Of a stretch of 64,000 bases of DNA, positions 51,670 through 60,544 are shown one piece after another. The translations under genes and the position numbers were made by a program. The first letter of the stretch is position 1; every line of letters starts with the position of its first letter. The notes beneath the pieces were generated by a model. The model was not told where the DNA came from, did no database searches, and saw only the letters and a program-made list of their open reading frames with translations. The DNA is from CAVWCW01 sp963753615 (GTDB lineage: Bacteria; Pseudomonadota; Gammaproteobacteria; Chromatiales; Chromatiaceae), in assembly GCA_963753615.1 (NCBI GenBank), contig CAVWCW010000027.1, positions 62,001 to 126,000 of the forward strand. Direction: 5' to 3'.

Positions 51670-52716
51670 ATGGCCCTGTTCGAACGGTTCGCATTGGTTT
51701 TCCTATCGCTGCTGTCATTCAGCTTGGCGACCGGCTACTCGACGCGGGCGGCAGCCGGCGAGTTCAACGACGGGGAATATACCCATGTCGCCTATCCCGA
51801 TTGGTTCAACGACAGCTTTCTGGATTTGCGCGAAGATCTCGCGGAGGCGGTGGCCGCCGACAAGCAAGGCCTGATGGTATTCTTCTCCACCGAGGGCTGC
51901 TCCTATTGCGGCCTGTTCGTGCGCGAAAGCCTGGGCAATCCCGCCATCGCGGCGGCCACCCAGGAGCGTTTCGCGGCGGTCGGGCTGGAAATCTTCAGCG
52001 ATGCGGAGATGACGGATCCACGGGGAACACCGATGAGGGTCAAAGAATTTGCGACTGCCGAGGGCGTCGAGTATGCCCCGACTTTGTTATTTTACGACGC
52101 GGACGGGCGGCGGACCCTCCGCGCCGTGGGCTACCAATCGCCGGCGCGCTTCCAAGCGATTCTCGATTATCTCGGCGACGACCATTACCGCACGACGAAC
52201 TTACGCGACTTCATGCAGCAGCGCCAGCCGGGTAGCGACACCTCCAATACCGGTCGCCTAAACGACGACCCGCTTTTCAGCAGCCCGCCTTACGCCCTGG
52301 ATCGCAGCCAGTTCGACGCCGAACGACCTCTGCTGGTGATCTTCGAGCAGCGCAGGTGCCATGAATGCGACGACTTCCACCGCGACGTGCTGGCGCTCGA
52401 AGAGGTGCGCGATCTGCTTGAACGTTTCGAGGTCGTGCGCCTCGACGCCGAGGACGATCAAACCGGGATTCTGGCGCCGGACGGCAGTCGTCTGACCCCG
52501 GCCGCCTGGTTCCAGCAGGCGAACTTCAGCCGGGTTCCAGCCCTCCTGTTCTTCAACGAACAAGGCGAGCAAGTTTTGCAGACCGACGCCCTGGTCAAGC
52601 GGCAGCGGATGATGAACTCCTGTTTTTTCGTTTTGGAAAAGGCCTACGACAAGGGTTGGACCTACCAACGGCTGGCCCGATCCAAGGCGATCGAGCGTGC
52701 CCAGCAGAAGCACTAA
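51670..52716 (+). CDS. Exported tandem thioredoxin-fold protein
   Basis: 348 residues with a signal peptide (MALFERFALVFLSLLSFSLA...AAAGEF). Domain 1 (~45-170) has the redox motif STEGCSYCGLF and cis-Pro region EYAPTLLFY. Domain 2 (~205-335) has EQRRCHECDDFH and RVPALLFF. Two SoxW/DsbD-gamma-like domains in one chain are unusual. A role in periplasmic thiol or persulfide reduction is possible (inference). It is monocistronic. Confidence 0.88.
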   Translation: MALFERFALVFLSLLSFSLATGYSTRAAAGEFNDGEYTHVAYPDWFNDSFLDLREDLAEAVAADKQGLMVFFSTEGCSYCGLFVRESLGNPAIAAATQERFAAVGLEIFSDAEMTDPRGTPMRVKEFATAEGVEYAPTLLFYDADGRRTLRAVGYQSPARFQAILDYLGDDHYRTTNLRDFMQQRQPGSDTSNTGRLNDDPLFSSPPYALDRSQFDAERPLLVIFEQRRCHECDDFHRDVLALEEVRDLLERFEVVRLDAEDDQTGILAPDGSRLTPAAWFQQANFSRVPALLFFNEQGEQVLQTDALVKRQRMMNSCFFVLEKAYDKGWTYQRLARSKAIERAQQKH

Positions 52717-52799
52717 GGGGGCCAGCCGCAGGGACATGCTGCGGATTCAACTGGTCGCTGCAACACCCTATTGTCTAAGCATTGACGGAGGTGTTGCCG

Positions 52800-53105
52800 A
52801 TGAAGCAGAGGCCACGGATATATTGTTCAGAAGCCCAGAAAGCGGTGATGTGGGACCACTGGCAGAATGGGGATTCTCTCCACGAGATCGCGAGACTGTT
52901 TGGTCGGGACCCTGCTTCAGTTTCCCGGATTCTCGCTGAGACCCGCGGTATCCGCGCACCGCATAGGAAGCGTTTATAGCGGGCGCTGACTTTTGCGGAT
53001 CGAGAGAACATCTCGAGGGGGCTGGCGCGGGGGCTGAGGCCACGAAGTATTGCGGCTCAGCTGGGTCGTGCTGCGGCGCTGCGCAGCCTGCTCCGGGGCG
53101 GGCTA
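52800..53105 (+). pseudogene. IS30-family transposase remnant
   Basis: From ATG 52800 the frame reads an IS30-type N-terminal helix-turn-helix (KAVMWDHWQNGDSLHEIARL then FGRDPASVSRILAETRG). An in-frame TAG at 52977 interrupts it. The frame continues with the second IS30 helix region (RALTFADRENISRGLARGLR, PRSIAAQLGRA), then breaks off before the catalytic DDE domain. Only the DNA-binding part survives. No inverted ends were identified. Confidence 0.8.
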
Positions 53106-53145
53106 TGATTGGGAGATAATCTTCGGCGACCCATCAGAGCGGAAC

Positions 53146-54174
53146 ATGCCATCCTCACATACGATTCGCCAGCAGATCCTGTTCTTCGAGCTGGCGTTCA
53201 TCTGCCGCGCCGCCTTTCTCAAGCGGATACCGTTACTACGCAGGCTGCATCGCGGCGTCACCGCAGATATCACCGTCCTGGGAGCGCAGCATCGCGGGGC
53301 GGCAATCAGGGTCGACTTCCGCTCCCCGTACTTCGGCCTCCCGGTATCTGTAGACGAGGCCCAGATCGGCGCAGCCGATCTGGGCCGAAGGCTGCGTCCG
53401 GCGGCATTTCGGTTCTTCGATTGGCAGACCTGGACGCATATCGACGGCAATGTGGAATGGCGTGGTGAGCGAGGCGTGCAGGTAAAGGGCAACGACGTCG
53501 ACTTCATTACCGGATTTGTATACCGGATCCCCGAACTACCGAGGGTCATTGGCAACTTCGGTTTGCGATTGGCGGAGGGCGTCGAAGCTACTGTGCGGAT
53601 TGCCTGCGGAGAGAAGGTGGCTCGGGTGCCGTTCGAACCGGTGTGCTGGCTTCTCGAGGACACCCCGGAAGGTTTTCGTCCAGTTCCGATCCAAAGCAAC
53701 AAGTTGATGGGGTTGATTGTGGCGCTGTTTGATCTCGGGAGCGACGAGCCAGGGGTTTTCGCAAACGCGGTAAATCGCCTGCAGCAATGGGCCGAGCTTA
53801 ATCTGGACAGCCGAAAGCCGTTCCGGCGCGTATCGCTGTTCCTCAGATACATCCGCGACTGGGGGCCCCTCGGGCGGACGCCGATGTTTCTTGGCGTCGT
53901 GTTGGCGCTCCAGCGGTTGCAGGTGCAGGAACCCGCCCGGCACTTGTTCGATTTCTTCGCCGACAATTGGGGAGTTCGGAACAATCCTAGCGGACGTTTG
54001 CTGGCAGTGCGGCTGCTCGAGGCTTTGGCTGACGAGCGCTCACAAGGTGCTTTACAGGCGATCCTCGAATTGGCGAGCAACCAGAACATCGCGCCCCGTG
54101 AGCTGGAACTCATCCACGCAGCAATCAACACGGGCGCAGCGGGGACGCCGCCCAAGGGGCGCGGCGGTGGCTGA
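53146..54174 (+). CDS. Hypothetical protein, no recognised family
   Basis: 342 residues from ATG at 53146 (MPSSHTIRQQILFFELAFIC); upstream in-frame sequence belongs to the transposase remnant. Residues ~20-150 look beta-rich with a PILZ-like feel (KRIPLLRRLHRGVTADITVL, RGAAIRVDFRSP), not enough to assign. Residues ~190-330 are helical and HEAT-like (LQQWAELNLDSRKPFRRVSL; GRLLAVRLLEALADERSQGA). The C-terminus is Gly-rich. No signal peptide. Its position after an IS remnant suggests an acquired gene. Confidence 0.65.
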   Translation: MPSSHTIRQQILFFELAFICRAAFLKRIPLLRRLHRGVTADITVLGAQHRGAAIRVDFRSPYFGLPVSVDEAQIGAADLGRRLRPAAFRFFDWQTWTHIDGNVEWRGERGVQVKGNDVDFITGFVYRIPELPRVIGNFGLRLAEGVEATVRIACGEKVARVPFEPVCWLLEDTPEGFRPVPIQSNKLMGLIVALFDLGSDEPGVFANAVNRLQQWAELNLDSRKPFRRVSLFLRYIRDWGPLGRTPMFLGVVLALQRLQVQEPARHLFDFFADNWGVRNNPSGRLLAVRLLEALADERSQGALQAILELASNQNIAPRELELIHAAINTGAAGTPPKGRGGG

Positions 54175-54475
54175 CCGGTTCGAGCGCTGCGCCCGATGCG
54201 ATCGAGAACGCGGCGGCGTCCGCTCTGATTGGGGTCCGCCTAGGTCGACCAGGCGATAGTAACCTTGTCCCTTCCCGGAGCTTATAGACTTTTCCGGGCA
54301 AAGGCCGGGCGGACACAATACCCGAGGAAAGATTCCAGCACCGAATCGAGGGTTCGGCGCAATGATGTCGGCATGGAAGGTCGAATGGCTTTGGGGTGCC
54401 TAAACGTTGTGGGACTATCGTGACGGGCTGCTAAGCCCTCGCGGCATCCGTGGATCGGATCGAAGGATCAACGTA
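54175..54475. other. Short intergenic stretch between convergent genes
   Basis: 300 bp, with no gene, repeat or clear terminator. Confidence 0.5.
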
Positions 54476-54838
54476 TCACCTACCGCGAGTGCGCGGCAGG
54501 ATCGGTATCTTACGGAACTTGTCGACTAGATGTTGGAGGCTGAGTAGCGGGTGGCGAAACAGCATCCTCGGCCCCGAGTAGCGCATCACCCCTTGCACTC
54601 TGGCGCGCATTTTCGGAGAAAAGCAGTGCACCGTGCAGCGGTTGCAGACGGGCTTGCCCGCCTGAAAAGGGCAGCCGTCGAGGCGCCGTTTGGCATAAGC
54701 CAGGAGTTCTTCACACTCGCCGCACAAGCGGTCCGCGCTCTGGTGGTGGTCGGCGCAATAGTGACTAACCATGGCCTCGATCGTTCGTTTCTCCCTGGCG
54801 ATTCGAGCACCGTCAGCGTCTCGATTTCTAATATACAT
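54476..54838 (-). CDS. YgbA-like 'nitrous oxide-stimulated promoter' family protein
   Basis: 120 residues. The family's cysteine/histidine pattern is plain: MVSHYCADHH, RLCGECEELLAYAKRRLDGC, PFQAGKPVCNRCTVHCFSP and VMRYSGPRMLFRHPLLSL. Escherichia YgbA belongs here and is under nitric-oxide control (NsrR); its role is linked to recovery from nitrosative stress. Six or more conserved Cys suggest metal or Fe-S binding. No neighbour shares its function. Confidence 0.9.
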   Translation of the reverse strand: MYIRNRDADGARIAREKRTIEAMVSHYCADHHQSADRLCGECEELLAYAKRRLDGCPFQAGKPVCNRCTVHCFSPKMRARVQGVMRYSGPRMLFRHPLLSLQHLVDKFRKIPILPRTRGR

Positions 54839-54921
54839 GGCAGTGGCGGCCGGCGAAGCAACCGGTGAGCGCCCGGCGGAGCCCAGGAGTCCGGTGCTCC
54901 TCCGGGCGGGGAGGAGAGGCG

Positions 54922-55299
54922 TTATTTCATCATTTCCATAGCCTTGTCCTTGGCCATGCCTTTTCCGCTGTCCGTGGCCTTGTCGATAGCGGATTCCATG
55001 GCGGCATCCTTGGCGGTATCGCTGGCCACGTCTACCGCAGCGGCCGCGGGGTCGGTGCCAACCGACTCGGCGAGCGTGGCGGCGGTGTCACCCCCGGTCA
55101 AATACTCCTTGGCCTGCTCGTTGGCCATGTCACCGCCTTTCTCCACTGCCGCGTCGACAGCTTTCTCTTTTGCCATACCGGAAGCCTGATCCTGAGCCAC
55201 GTCGGAGACCCCCGATGGCAGATCCAGAGCGAAGGCGTTTGCGGTTATAACGAAGTTGAGAAGTGCGCATGCCGAGAGCGTTATCCAGATCTTGTGCAT
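54922..55299 (-). CDS. Small secreted alanine-rich helical protein, hypothetical
   Basis: 125 residues from ATG at 55299 (MHKIWITLSACALLNFVITA), with the RBS GGAAACG. The frame stays open further upstream but is not coding-like. The signal peptide ends near AFALDL. The mature part is built from loose 11- to 15-residue repeats of Ala/Asp/Lys with Met (ASGMAKEKAVDAAVEKGGDM, GKGMAKDKAMEMMK), LEA-like in composition. Function unknown; possibly a hydrophilic stress protein of the periplasm. Confidence 0.7.
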   Translation of the reverse strand: MHKIWITLSACALLNFVITANAFALDLPSGVSDVAQDQASGMAKEKAVDAAVEKGGDMANEQAKEYLTGGDTAATLAESVGTDPAAAAVDVASDTAKDAAMESAIDKATDSGKGMAKDKAMEMMK

Positions 55300-56136
55300 G
55301 ATCGTTTCCTTCTGGTCGTTGGTTGAGTGTCGTGCACGCTCGGGCCGGAACCCAAACGGCCGCTGGCCGGATAACGGTGGCATGCTACGCCGGACGTATC
55401 GACTGTTCAAGCTGATTTGGCTGGGACACCCGAGTGCCGAGTCCGGCGGGACAACTTGATATGTGTGCCCGCCGCTACAGTGCTACCGCCGACCGGCACG
55501 GGCATCGCACGAAGCGGCTCGATTTCCTGCCCGGCGACTGCGCCGATGGAAGCCGGGCAGGACGGGCCAGCGCCGGTGCACCCGAGAAGTTCAGCCACCC
55601 CAAGCCAACGGCGGTTCACGATAGATGCGGGGTTAATGCAGCAAAGCGGCTTTGGTAACGAATGCTTGGCGCTGAAAACGGCCGGTAGCCGGCGGGTTCC
55701 CTGGGTCGCAAATGTTGACGCCCCCAATTACTCGCGAGCCGGTTGAGACGGACACCTGCGCCGGTCGTTCCCACTATAGGATGGAATACTCATATAAAGG
55801 TGACACCGCTGCACCGGCGGCCGTTGTTCACCGAGCCTTTCAAAGAGACCGGCCTATTCGATACGTGTCCAGTGGAGTGTCCGCGGCAGAGAGTGAGCCC
55901 CGACGCGCTGAATAAGCGCTAGGTGCTGGGCTCCGTAGTGCCGTCGACCCTTGCAAATCACCGACGCCACCCGCAAACCAGTGCAGCGAGCGGCGACGAT
56001 ATCAACCCAAAGCTGTTGGGATTGGACAAGGGGTGAGCGAATACTCGGTTGGGGCGAGTTTCGCCCGGTTGGAGGCACCGGACGGGGTCGAGCGCGGCAT
56101 AGGATCGGGGCAGGATATAGCCCGAAAACGCGGGCT
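55300..56136. other. Gene-poor region
   Basis: About 840 bp without a supported gene; several short open frames exist on both strands but none has family features or a good start. No known repeat apart from A4 at its right edge. Confidence 0.5.
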
Positions 56137-56297
56137 TAGGGAAGCGCTTACATCTGATTTAAAGCGTTTCCCGCGCAGGGCAGGATGCCCTGCCATTTTC
56201 AGCCGCGCAAGCGACGGAGAATGAGGGCTTTCGGAAACCGCGTTTTCGAAAGCCGTGCTGAGAAATGCCAGGGAAGGCATTTTTCAGCGTCTCCCTA
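56137..56297. repeat. Dispersed repeat family A, copy A4
   Basis: 161 bp from TA to TA. The left end is TAGGGAAGCGCTTACATCTG; the right end read on the other strand is TAGGGAGACGCTGAAAAATG. Internal features: GCAGGGCAGGATGCCCTGCC, GGCTTTCGGAAACC / GTTTTCGAAAGCC, and a right-hand hairpin GCTGAGAAATGCC / GGCATTTTTCAGC. It is in a gene-poor region, not at a stop codon. Confidence 0.8.
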
Positions 56298-56375
56298 GTT
56301 CTACTTTGTCACATTTAAAGGTCTGATTTCACTGGAGAATGGATTCGAATAGGTTGGGTGAAAAGGCGCGAAGAA

Positions 56376-56640
56376 ATGGCGAAGAGGATGAGCCGAAGCC
56401 CTCCGGATATCAACCCGAACAAAGAGGATTCCCAATGCAAAAAGCCCGCTCGAGGCGACGGGAAGACGCTTCGCGGCATTCTGTGCTGGGTTCAACGGGC
56501 ATTTTCGAGTGCGGACCCGCAGTGTGCACACGCAGTCCAAGCAGTATCTGAGCGGGTTGATGCAGGCGCGCAAAAAGAACATGGAACGGATGGCGAAGTG
56601 CCCATGTGATGGCTTCACCTTTTCGGTTTTCCCGACCGCT
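56376..56640 (+). pseudogene. IS701-like transposase remnant, frameshifted
   Basis: One frame gives GKTLRGILCWVQRAFSSADP; the next frame picks up at about 56527 with KQYLSGLMQARKKNMERMA. Together they read as the N-terminal region of an IS701-type transposase, where the second motif is highly conserved. The remainder of the enzyme, including the catalytic residues, is absent. The family call is from memory of the motif and should be tested. Confidence 0.6.
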
Positions 56641-57131
56641 TCTGAGTCCGGGGAAAGACCGAAGATTCATCGGTAGACTCCCGGTCCATACCGCCCCGCG
56701 GGCATTTAACGATAACCGAAGTCTCGCTTGAAGAAGTTGGATCTCGGGTGCTAGACATGATGTTTCACCAGGCCGCCAGGCGGCTGGTTCGTTGGTCGAA
56801 CCCGGGCTGCGGGTTGAGGGGCATTTGGAGGTCCAATGCCGGCTCGGGCTGAAACGAACTATGTGTCCGAGATTGGCGCAGACGTGAATGTCCGGAATCT
56901 CGTATGATCCTGGGGTCGCTCAGGCAACGCCCCCTCCAGCACATTACCCCCGGCCGGCAAACTGAGGCGGCCAGCGGCGCATGGATGCTTGAAACAGGCA
57001 TCCCATCGAATACAACAGAGGCATGCGGTAGAATCAAACGCTGTCGCAAACGGTGATTTAGAAATTGCTCTGACCGGCTGCCACCCCAAGTGGCGGGCCG
57101 GGCGAAGCGCGGAATACAAAGGAGTTGGCAC
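56641..57131. other. Gene-poor region upstream of the HdeD gene
   Basis: 490 bp without a supported gene. GGAGTTGG precedes the GTG start of the HdeD-like gene. Nothing else is recognised. Confidence 0.5.
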
Positions 57132-57626
57132 GTGACTTCAACAAAATTCTTTGCGGTCGTTTCCATTTTGCTGGGGACCGCCGCGATCGTCCTCCCCTAC
57201 TTTTTCGGAACCTTGGCGGTGATCGCGCTTGGTGGTGTCATGCTAGCCAGTGGCGTCGTGGCCTTACTCTACGTGAATGATGTACGTAAGCAAGGGTTAC
57301 CCATCAGCGTTTTGGGCCCTTGGGTGCACATGATCGTTGGTGCGGTGATCTTGATCTGGCCGGAATTGGCTTTATGGTTGATAGCGGTGCTTCTGGGCGG
57401 CGGCCTTATTCTGAGCGGCATCTCGGGATTGGCGGCCCTGCGCGACTCTGGTGTGGTAAACCCGCCGTTACTTCGGAAGATCGGGCTCTGGTCGAGCATA
57501 GTATTCGGAGTGCTGCTTATCGTGATGGGTGGCTTCGGTTCCGCCATTCTGCTTGGACTGGTCCTTGGCATAGCCTTGATCAATGGGGGTCTTCAACAGT
57601 GGCGTGATGCGGACTTCCGAAAATGA
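57132..57626 (+). CDS. HdeD-family (DUF308) membrane protein
   Basis: 164 residues from GTG at 57132 after AAAGGAGTTGGCAC. Six hydrophobic segments in three hairpins (FFAVVSILLGTAAIVLPYFF; LGPWVHMIVGAVILIWPELA; KIGLWSSIVFGVLLIVMGGF), with the repeated G..L...P motif of DUF308. Escherichia HdeD helps in acid resistance; the role here is not known. Confidence 0.9.
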   Translation: MTSTKFFAVVSILLGTAAIVLPYFFGTLAVIALGGVMLASGVVALLYVNDVRKQGLPISVLGPWVHMIVGAVILIWPELALWLIAVLLGGGLILSGISGLAALRDSGVVNPPLLRKIGLWSSIVFGVLLIVMGGFGSAILLGLVLGIALINGGLQQWRDADFRK

Positions 57627-57877
57627 ACGAGCTACAGACCCAAAGCGCCGAGCCGCAACCCTGCGTCTGAGAGTTTTTCGGACCACAGCGATCGCCAGAT
57701 CTGTCGTCCCCGCGCGCGGAGACGACGATCCGCTGCGATTTGGCGGATCACAATACGCGCGACGAACTAAAGGCCGCGCTTGGGCCGGGGTGCCACGAGC
57801 TTGGCATCGAGTTCCAATCCATTGCCGTAATTCTAGTTGCCGACGCTGCCCGGTCTAAGTCGCCCGCCGCAAACAGG

Positions 57878-59830
57878 TCAACCCAATAGCCGCGCCTCGG
57901 CGGCATCGAGGGCATCTTGGGGGCCCTGAATAACCAGAGCGTCGCCGCTACGAAGCGTCATCGAAGGATCCGGCTGATCTCCGCAGATTCCGGCACGGCG
58001 AACTGTGATGACCTGTACCCCGAGTGTATTCAAGGCCAGCGCGGCAATCGGTTGTTCCACTGCATAGGCATTCGGGGGCAATACAACGGTATGGAGCCGG
58101 AAGCGGTCCAAATCTTCGAATTCGGTGATTTCCTCGCCATGGAAGTAGCCTCGCAGGCGGCGATAATGGTCGGTTCTGGCTTGCTCGACGACCCGCGAGA
58201 TTTCGTCGATATCGACCCCAAGTTGGTGCATCAACCTGGTAGCCAGTACCAACGCGGACTCCACGGATTCCGGTACGACATAGGTCGCTCCCGCCGCCTC
58301 CAGGTCCTCCATGCGGGCGTCGTCGTGAGCGCGCACAATGATTGGAATCTGCTGGCTTAGGCGACGCGCGGAGCGGGTGATGCGTTCCGCTGCATGGCTG
58401 TCATCGAACGCAATGACCAGTGCCCTCGCCCTGTGGATGCCCGAGGTTTCGAGGATCTCCGGGTGGGTGGCATCGCCGAAGAACACCGGTTGGCCGGCTT
58501 CCCAGGCTTCCCGAATCAGCGCCGGGTCCATATCCAGGGCCACGTAGGGGATGTCTTCTTCCTTCAGAAACAGGGCTAGATTTTGCCCAATACGCCCAAA
58601 CCCGCAGACGATGACGTGTTGATCGAGCCGCCCGGACTCTTCCGCCAACTGAAAGGCGCTGACATCGGCGTTCTGGCGGTAGCTGGAGCAGGCTCGTTTG
58701 GCGATACTGCCATTGTAGCGCACCAGAATTGGCGCAATCGCCATGGAAATGACAACCGCTGCGATCACCGGTTGGCTGTCAGCCGGACTGAGCAGATTGT
58801 AGCCTAGGGCTAGGGCGAGCAGCGCAAAGCCGAATTCACCGCCTTGGGCGAGCACGATCCCGGTACGCAAAGCAACACCGCTTTCATCACCACCGAGCTT
58901 TATCAGCAATGCGATCAGCAAACCCTTGCCCAACACCACCCCGGCCACCAGCAGCAGCGCCCAATGCAGGAACTCGGGCAAGGCCAGAAGGTTGAGTTGC
59001 ATGCCCACGGTGATGAAGAACAGCCCCATCAGCACGTCTCGAAACGGGCGGACTTCCAGTTCGACATGATGGCGGTATTCGGTATCACCAAGCAGCATGC
59101 CGGCAATAAATGCACCGAGTTCCGCCGACAACCCGACCGCATGGGTGACCCAAGCCGAGGTCAGCGCTACCAGCAGTACACCCAAAGTGAATAGTTCGAC
59201 CGAGTGGGCTTCAGCGATCCGGTGGAAAAGTGGGCGCAGGAACCATCGTCCCGCGGCAAGCAGCCCCACCACTACAAAAACCCCCTTTACCAGGGCGATC
59301 CCCAGCGCAGCGCCGAGACCGTTCTCCGCGCCGCCGCCGAGTATCGGAATAATGACCAGGAAGGGAACCACCGCCAGGTCCTGGAACAGAAGGATGCCGA
59401 ACGCCAATCGCCCATGACGGGATTGCAGTTCCAGCTGTTCGGTAAGTTGGCGAGCGACGATCGCCGTCGAGGACAGCGCCAGGGCGCCACCGACAACCAG
59501 GGACCCTTCCCAGGAGATACCGCTCCACCAGGCGATACCCATGACAATCAGGGTCGTCAGAACCATTTGTGCGCCGCCAAATCCGAGCACCGCATGGCGC
59601 ATGGAAAGCAGATGCGGAATGGAGATCTCCAAACCGATCATAAACAGCAGAAACACGACGCCGACTTCACCAACCAGGTGAATCGCGTCGCTTTCGGGAA
59701 TCCAGCCCAGGGCGTGAGGGCCGGCGATCAGGCCTACAAACAGGTAGCCAAGGATCGGCGGCAACTGCACACGACGCACAATCGCGACTGCCAGGACCGA
59801 AAGGGCCAGTAAAATCAGGACTTCATTCAT
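57878..59830 (-). CDS. Kef-type K+/H+ antiporter (CPA2) with TrkA-N and TrkA-C domains
   Basis: 650 residues from ATG at 59830 (MNEVLILLALSVLAVAIVRR); an ATG 33 bp upstream would add an unlikely hydrophilic leader. Residues ~1-380 are a 12-13 helix exchanger with LGYLFVGLIAGPHALGW and GGALALSSTAIVARQL. TrkA-N (~405-530) has the nucleotide motif HVIVCGFGRIGQNLALFL; TrkA-C (~565-650) closes the protein. It belongs to the KefB/KefC/YbaL group, K+ efflux gated by nucleotide or glutathione state. No KefF/G partner is adjacent. Confidence 0.95.
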   Translation of the reverse strand: MNEVLILLALSVLAVAIVRRVQLPPILGYLFVGLIAGPHALGWIPESDAIHLVGEVGVVFLLFMIGLEISIPHLLSMRHAVLGFGGAQMVLTTLIVMGIAWWSGISWEGSLVVGGALALSSTAIVARQLTEQLELQSRHGRLAFGILLFQDLAVVPFLVIIPILGGGAENGLGAALGIALVKGVFVVVGLLAAGRWFLRPLFHRIAEAHSVELFTLGVLLVALTSAWVTHAVGLSAELGAFIAGMLLGDTEYRHHVELEVRPFRDVLMGLFFITVGMQLNLLALPEFLHWALLLVAGVVLGKGLLIALLIKLGGDESGVALRTGIVLAQGGEFGFALLALALGYNLLSPADSQPVIAAVVISMAIAPILVRYNGSIAKRACSSYRQNADVSAFQLAEESGRLDQHVIVCGFGRIGQNLALFLKEEDIPYVALDMDPALIREAWEAGQPVFFGDATHPEILETSGIHRARALVIAFDDSHAAERITRSARRLSQQIPIIVRAHDDARMEDLEAAGATYVVPESVESALVLATRLMHQLGVDIDEISRVVEQARTDHYRRLRGYFHGEEITEFEDLDRFRLHTVVLPPNAYAVEQPIAALALNTLGVQVITVRRAGICGDQPDPSMTLRSGDALVIQGPQDALDAAEARLLG

Positions 59831-60544
59831 CGCGGCGTAAGGCTCTTGGTGGGCATTCAGCAATCAACTATAACGGTGGCGCAGCCCGAAGTTCCAGCCA
59901 AGCGTCGCGGGAAATCAGCCCGGAACCCCCTATAGTCAAGGACCAACAAAGGGGTTTTCGGAGGCGAGGACACGGGTTACCCTGGCGACCGACTCGTTCG
60001 GTCCGTTTGGGCGGAAACCTGAGCCACCCAGTCAAAACCCCGCACCGTAACGGCACCGGTAATCTTGTCTCGAAACCGCGTATCAATCCGGGCCGATCCA
60101 TGGTCTACGGGCGCCGAACCGGAAATACAGCGTATCGCTACCCCCTTAGAAACGGGGCTGAGAAGCCGACCTGAGACGCCCTATGACGGGGGAGATAAAA
60201 CGCCGGCCAATCGCCTGTCCGCCATGACGTAGGCATAGCGCTTGAAGCGAGTGTTTCGATGCGACGTCGATGCTTCTAGAGCCTGCGGCAACGCATTGAA
60301 GATCACATAGTACGCATCGAAGACCGTACGGCCTTTGAGAACACATTATCCCCGACCAATCGGTCGCCTCTGCAGTAGCCTCCAGACCGCGGTTCTGTCG
60401 AGCGGCGGTTCACCGCTGAGGTCGCGGTCCGGCCGCAGTAAGCTCCGACCACCTGAATCGAGTTTGTAGGAGCCTGGTAGGCAACGCCATTCGCTTCAAC
60501 GCCCCCGAGCGGGCGCAAGACTCAACTCCATCCCTCGGTTGCGC
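59831..60544. other. Gene-poor region
   Basis: About 710 bp without a supported gene between convergent-tail neighbours on the minus strand. No repeat of family A or B. A promoter for the antiporter gene should lie near its left end. Confidence 0.5.

Noticed and set aside
54922..55410. The longer 162-residue reading of the Ala-rich secreted protein
   Set aside because: The extra 37 residues have no coding character, and the signal peptide starts cleanly at 55299.
55417..55746. A 109-residue frame in the gene-poor region
   Set aside because: No recognisable domain, and overlapping frames on both strands are equally open.
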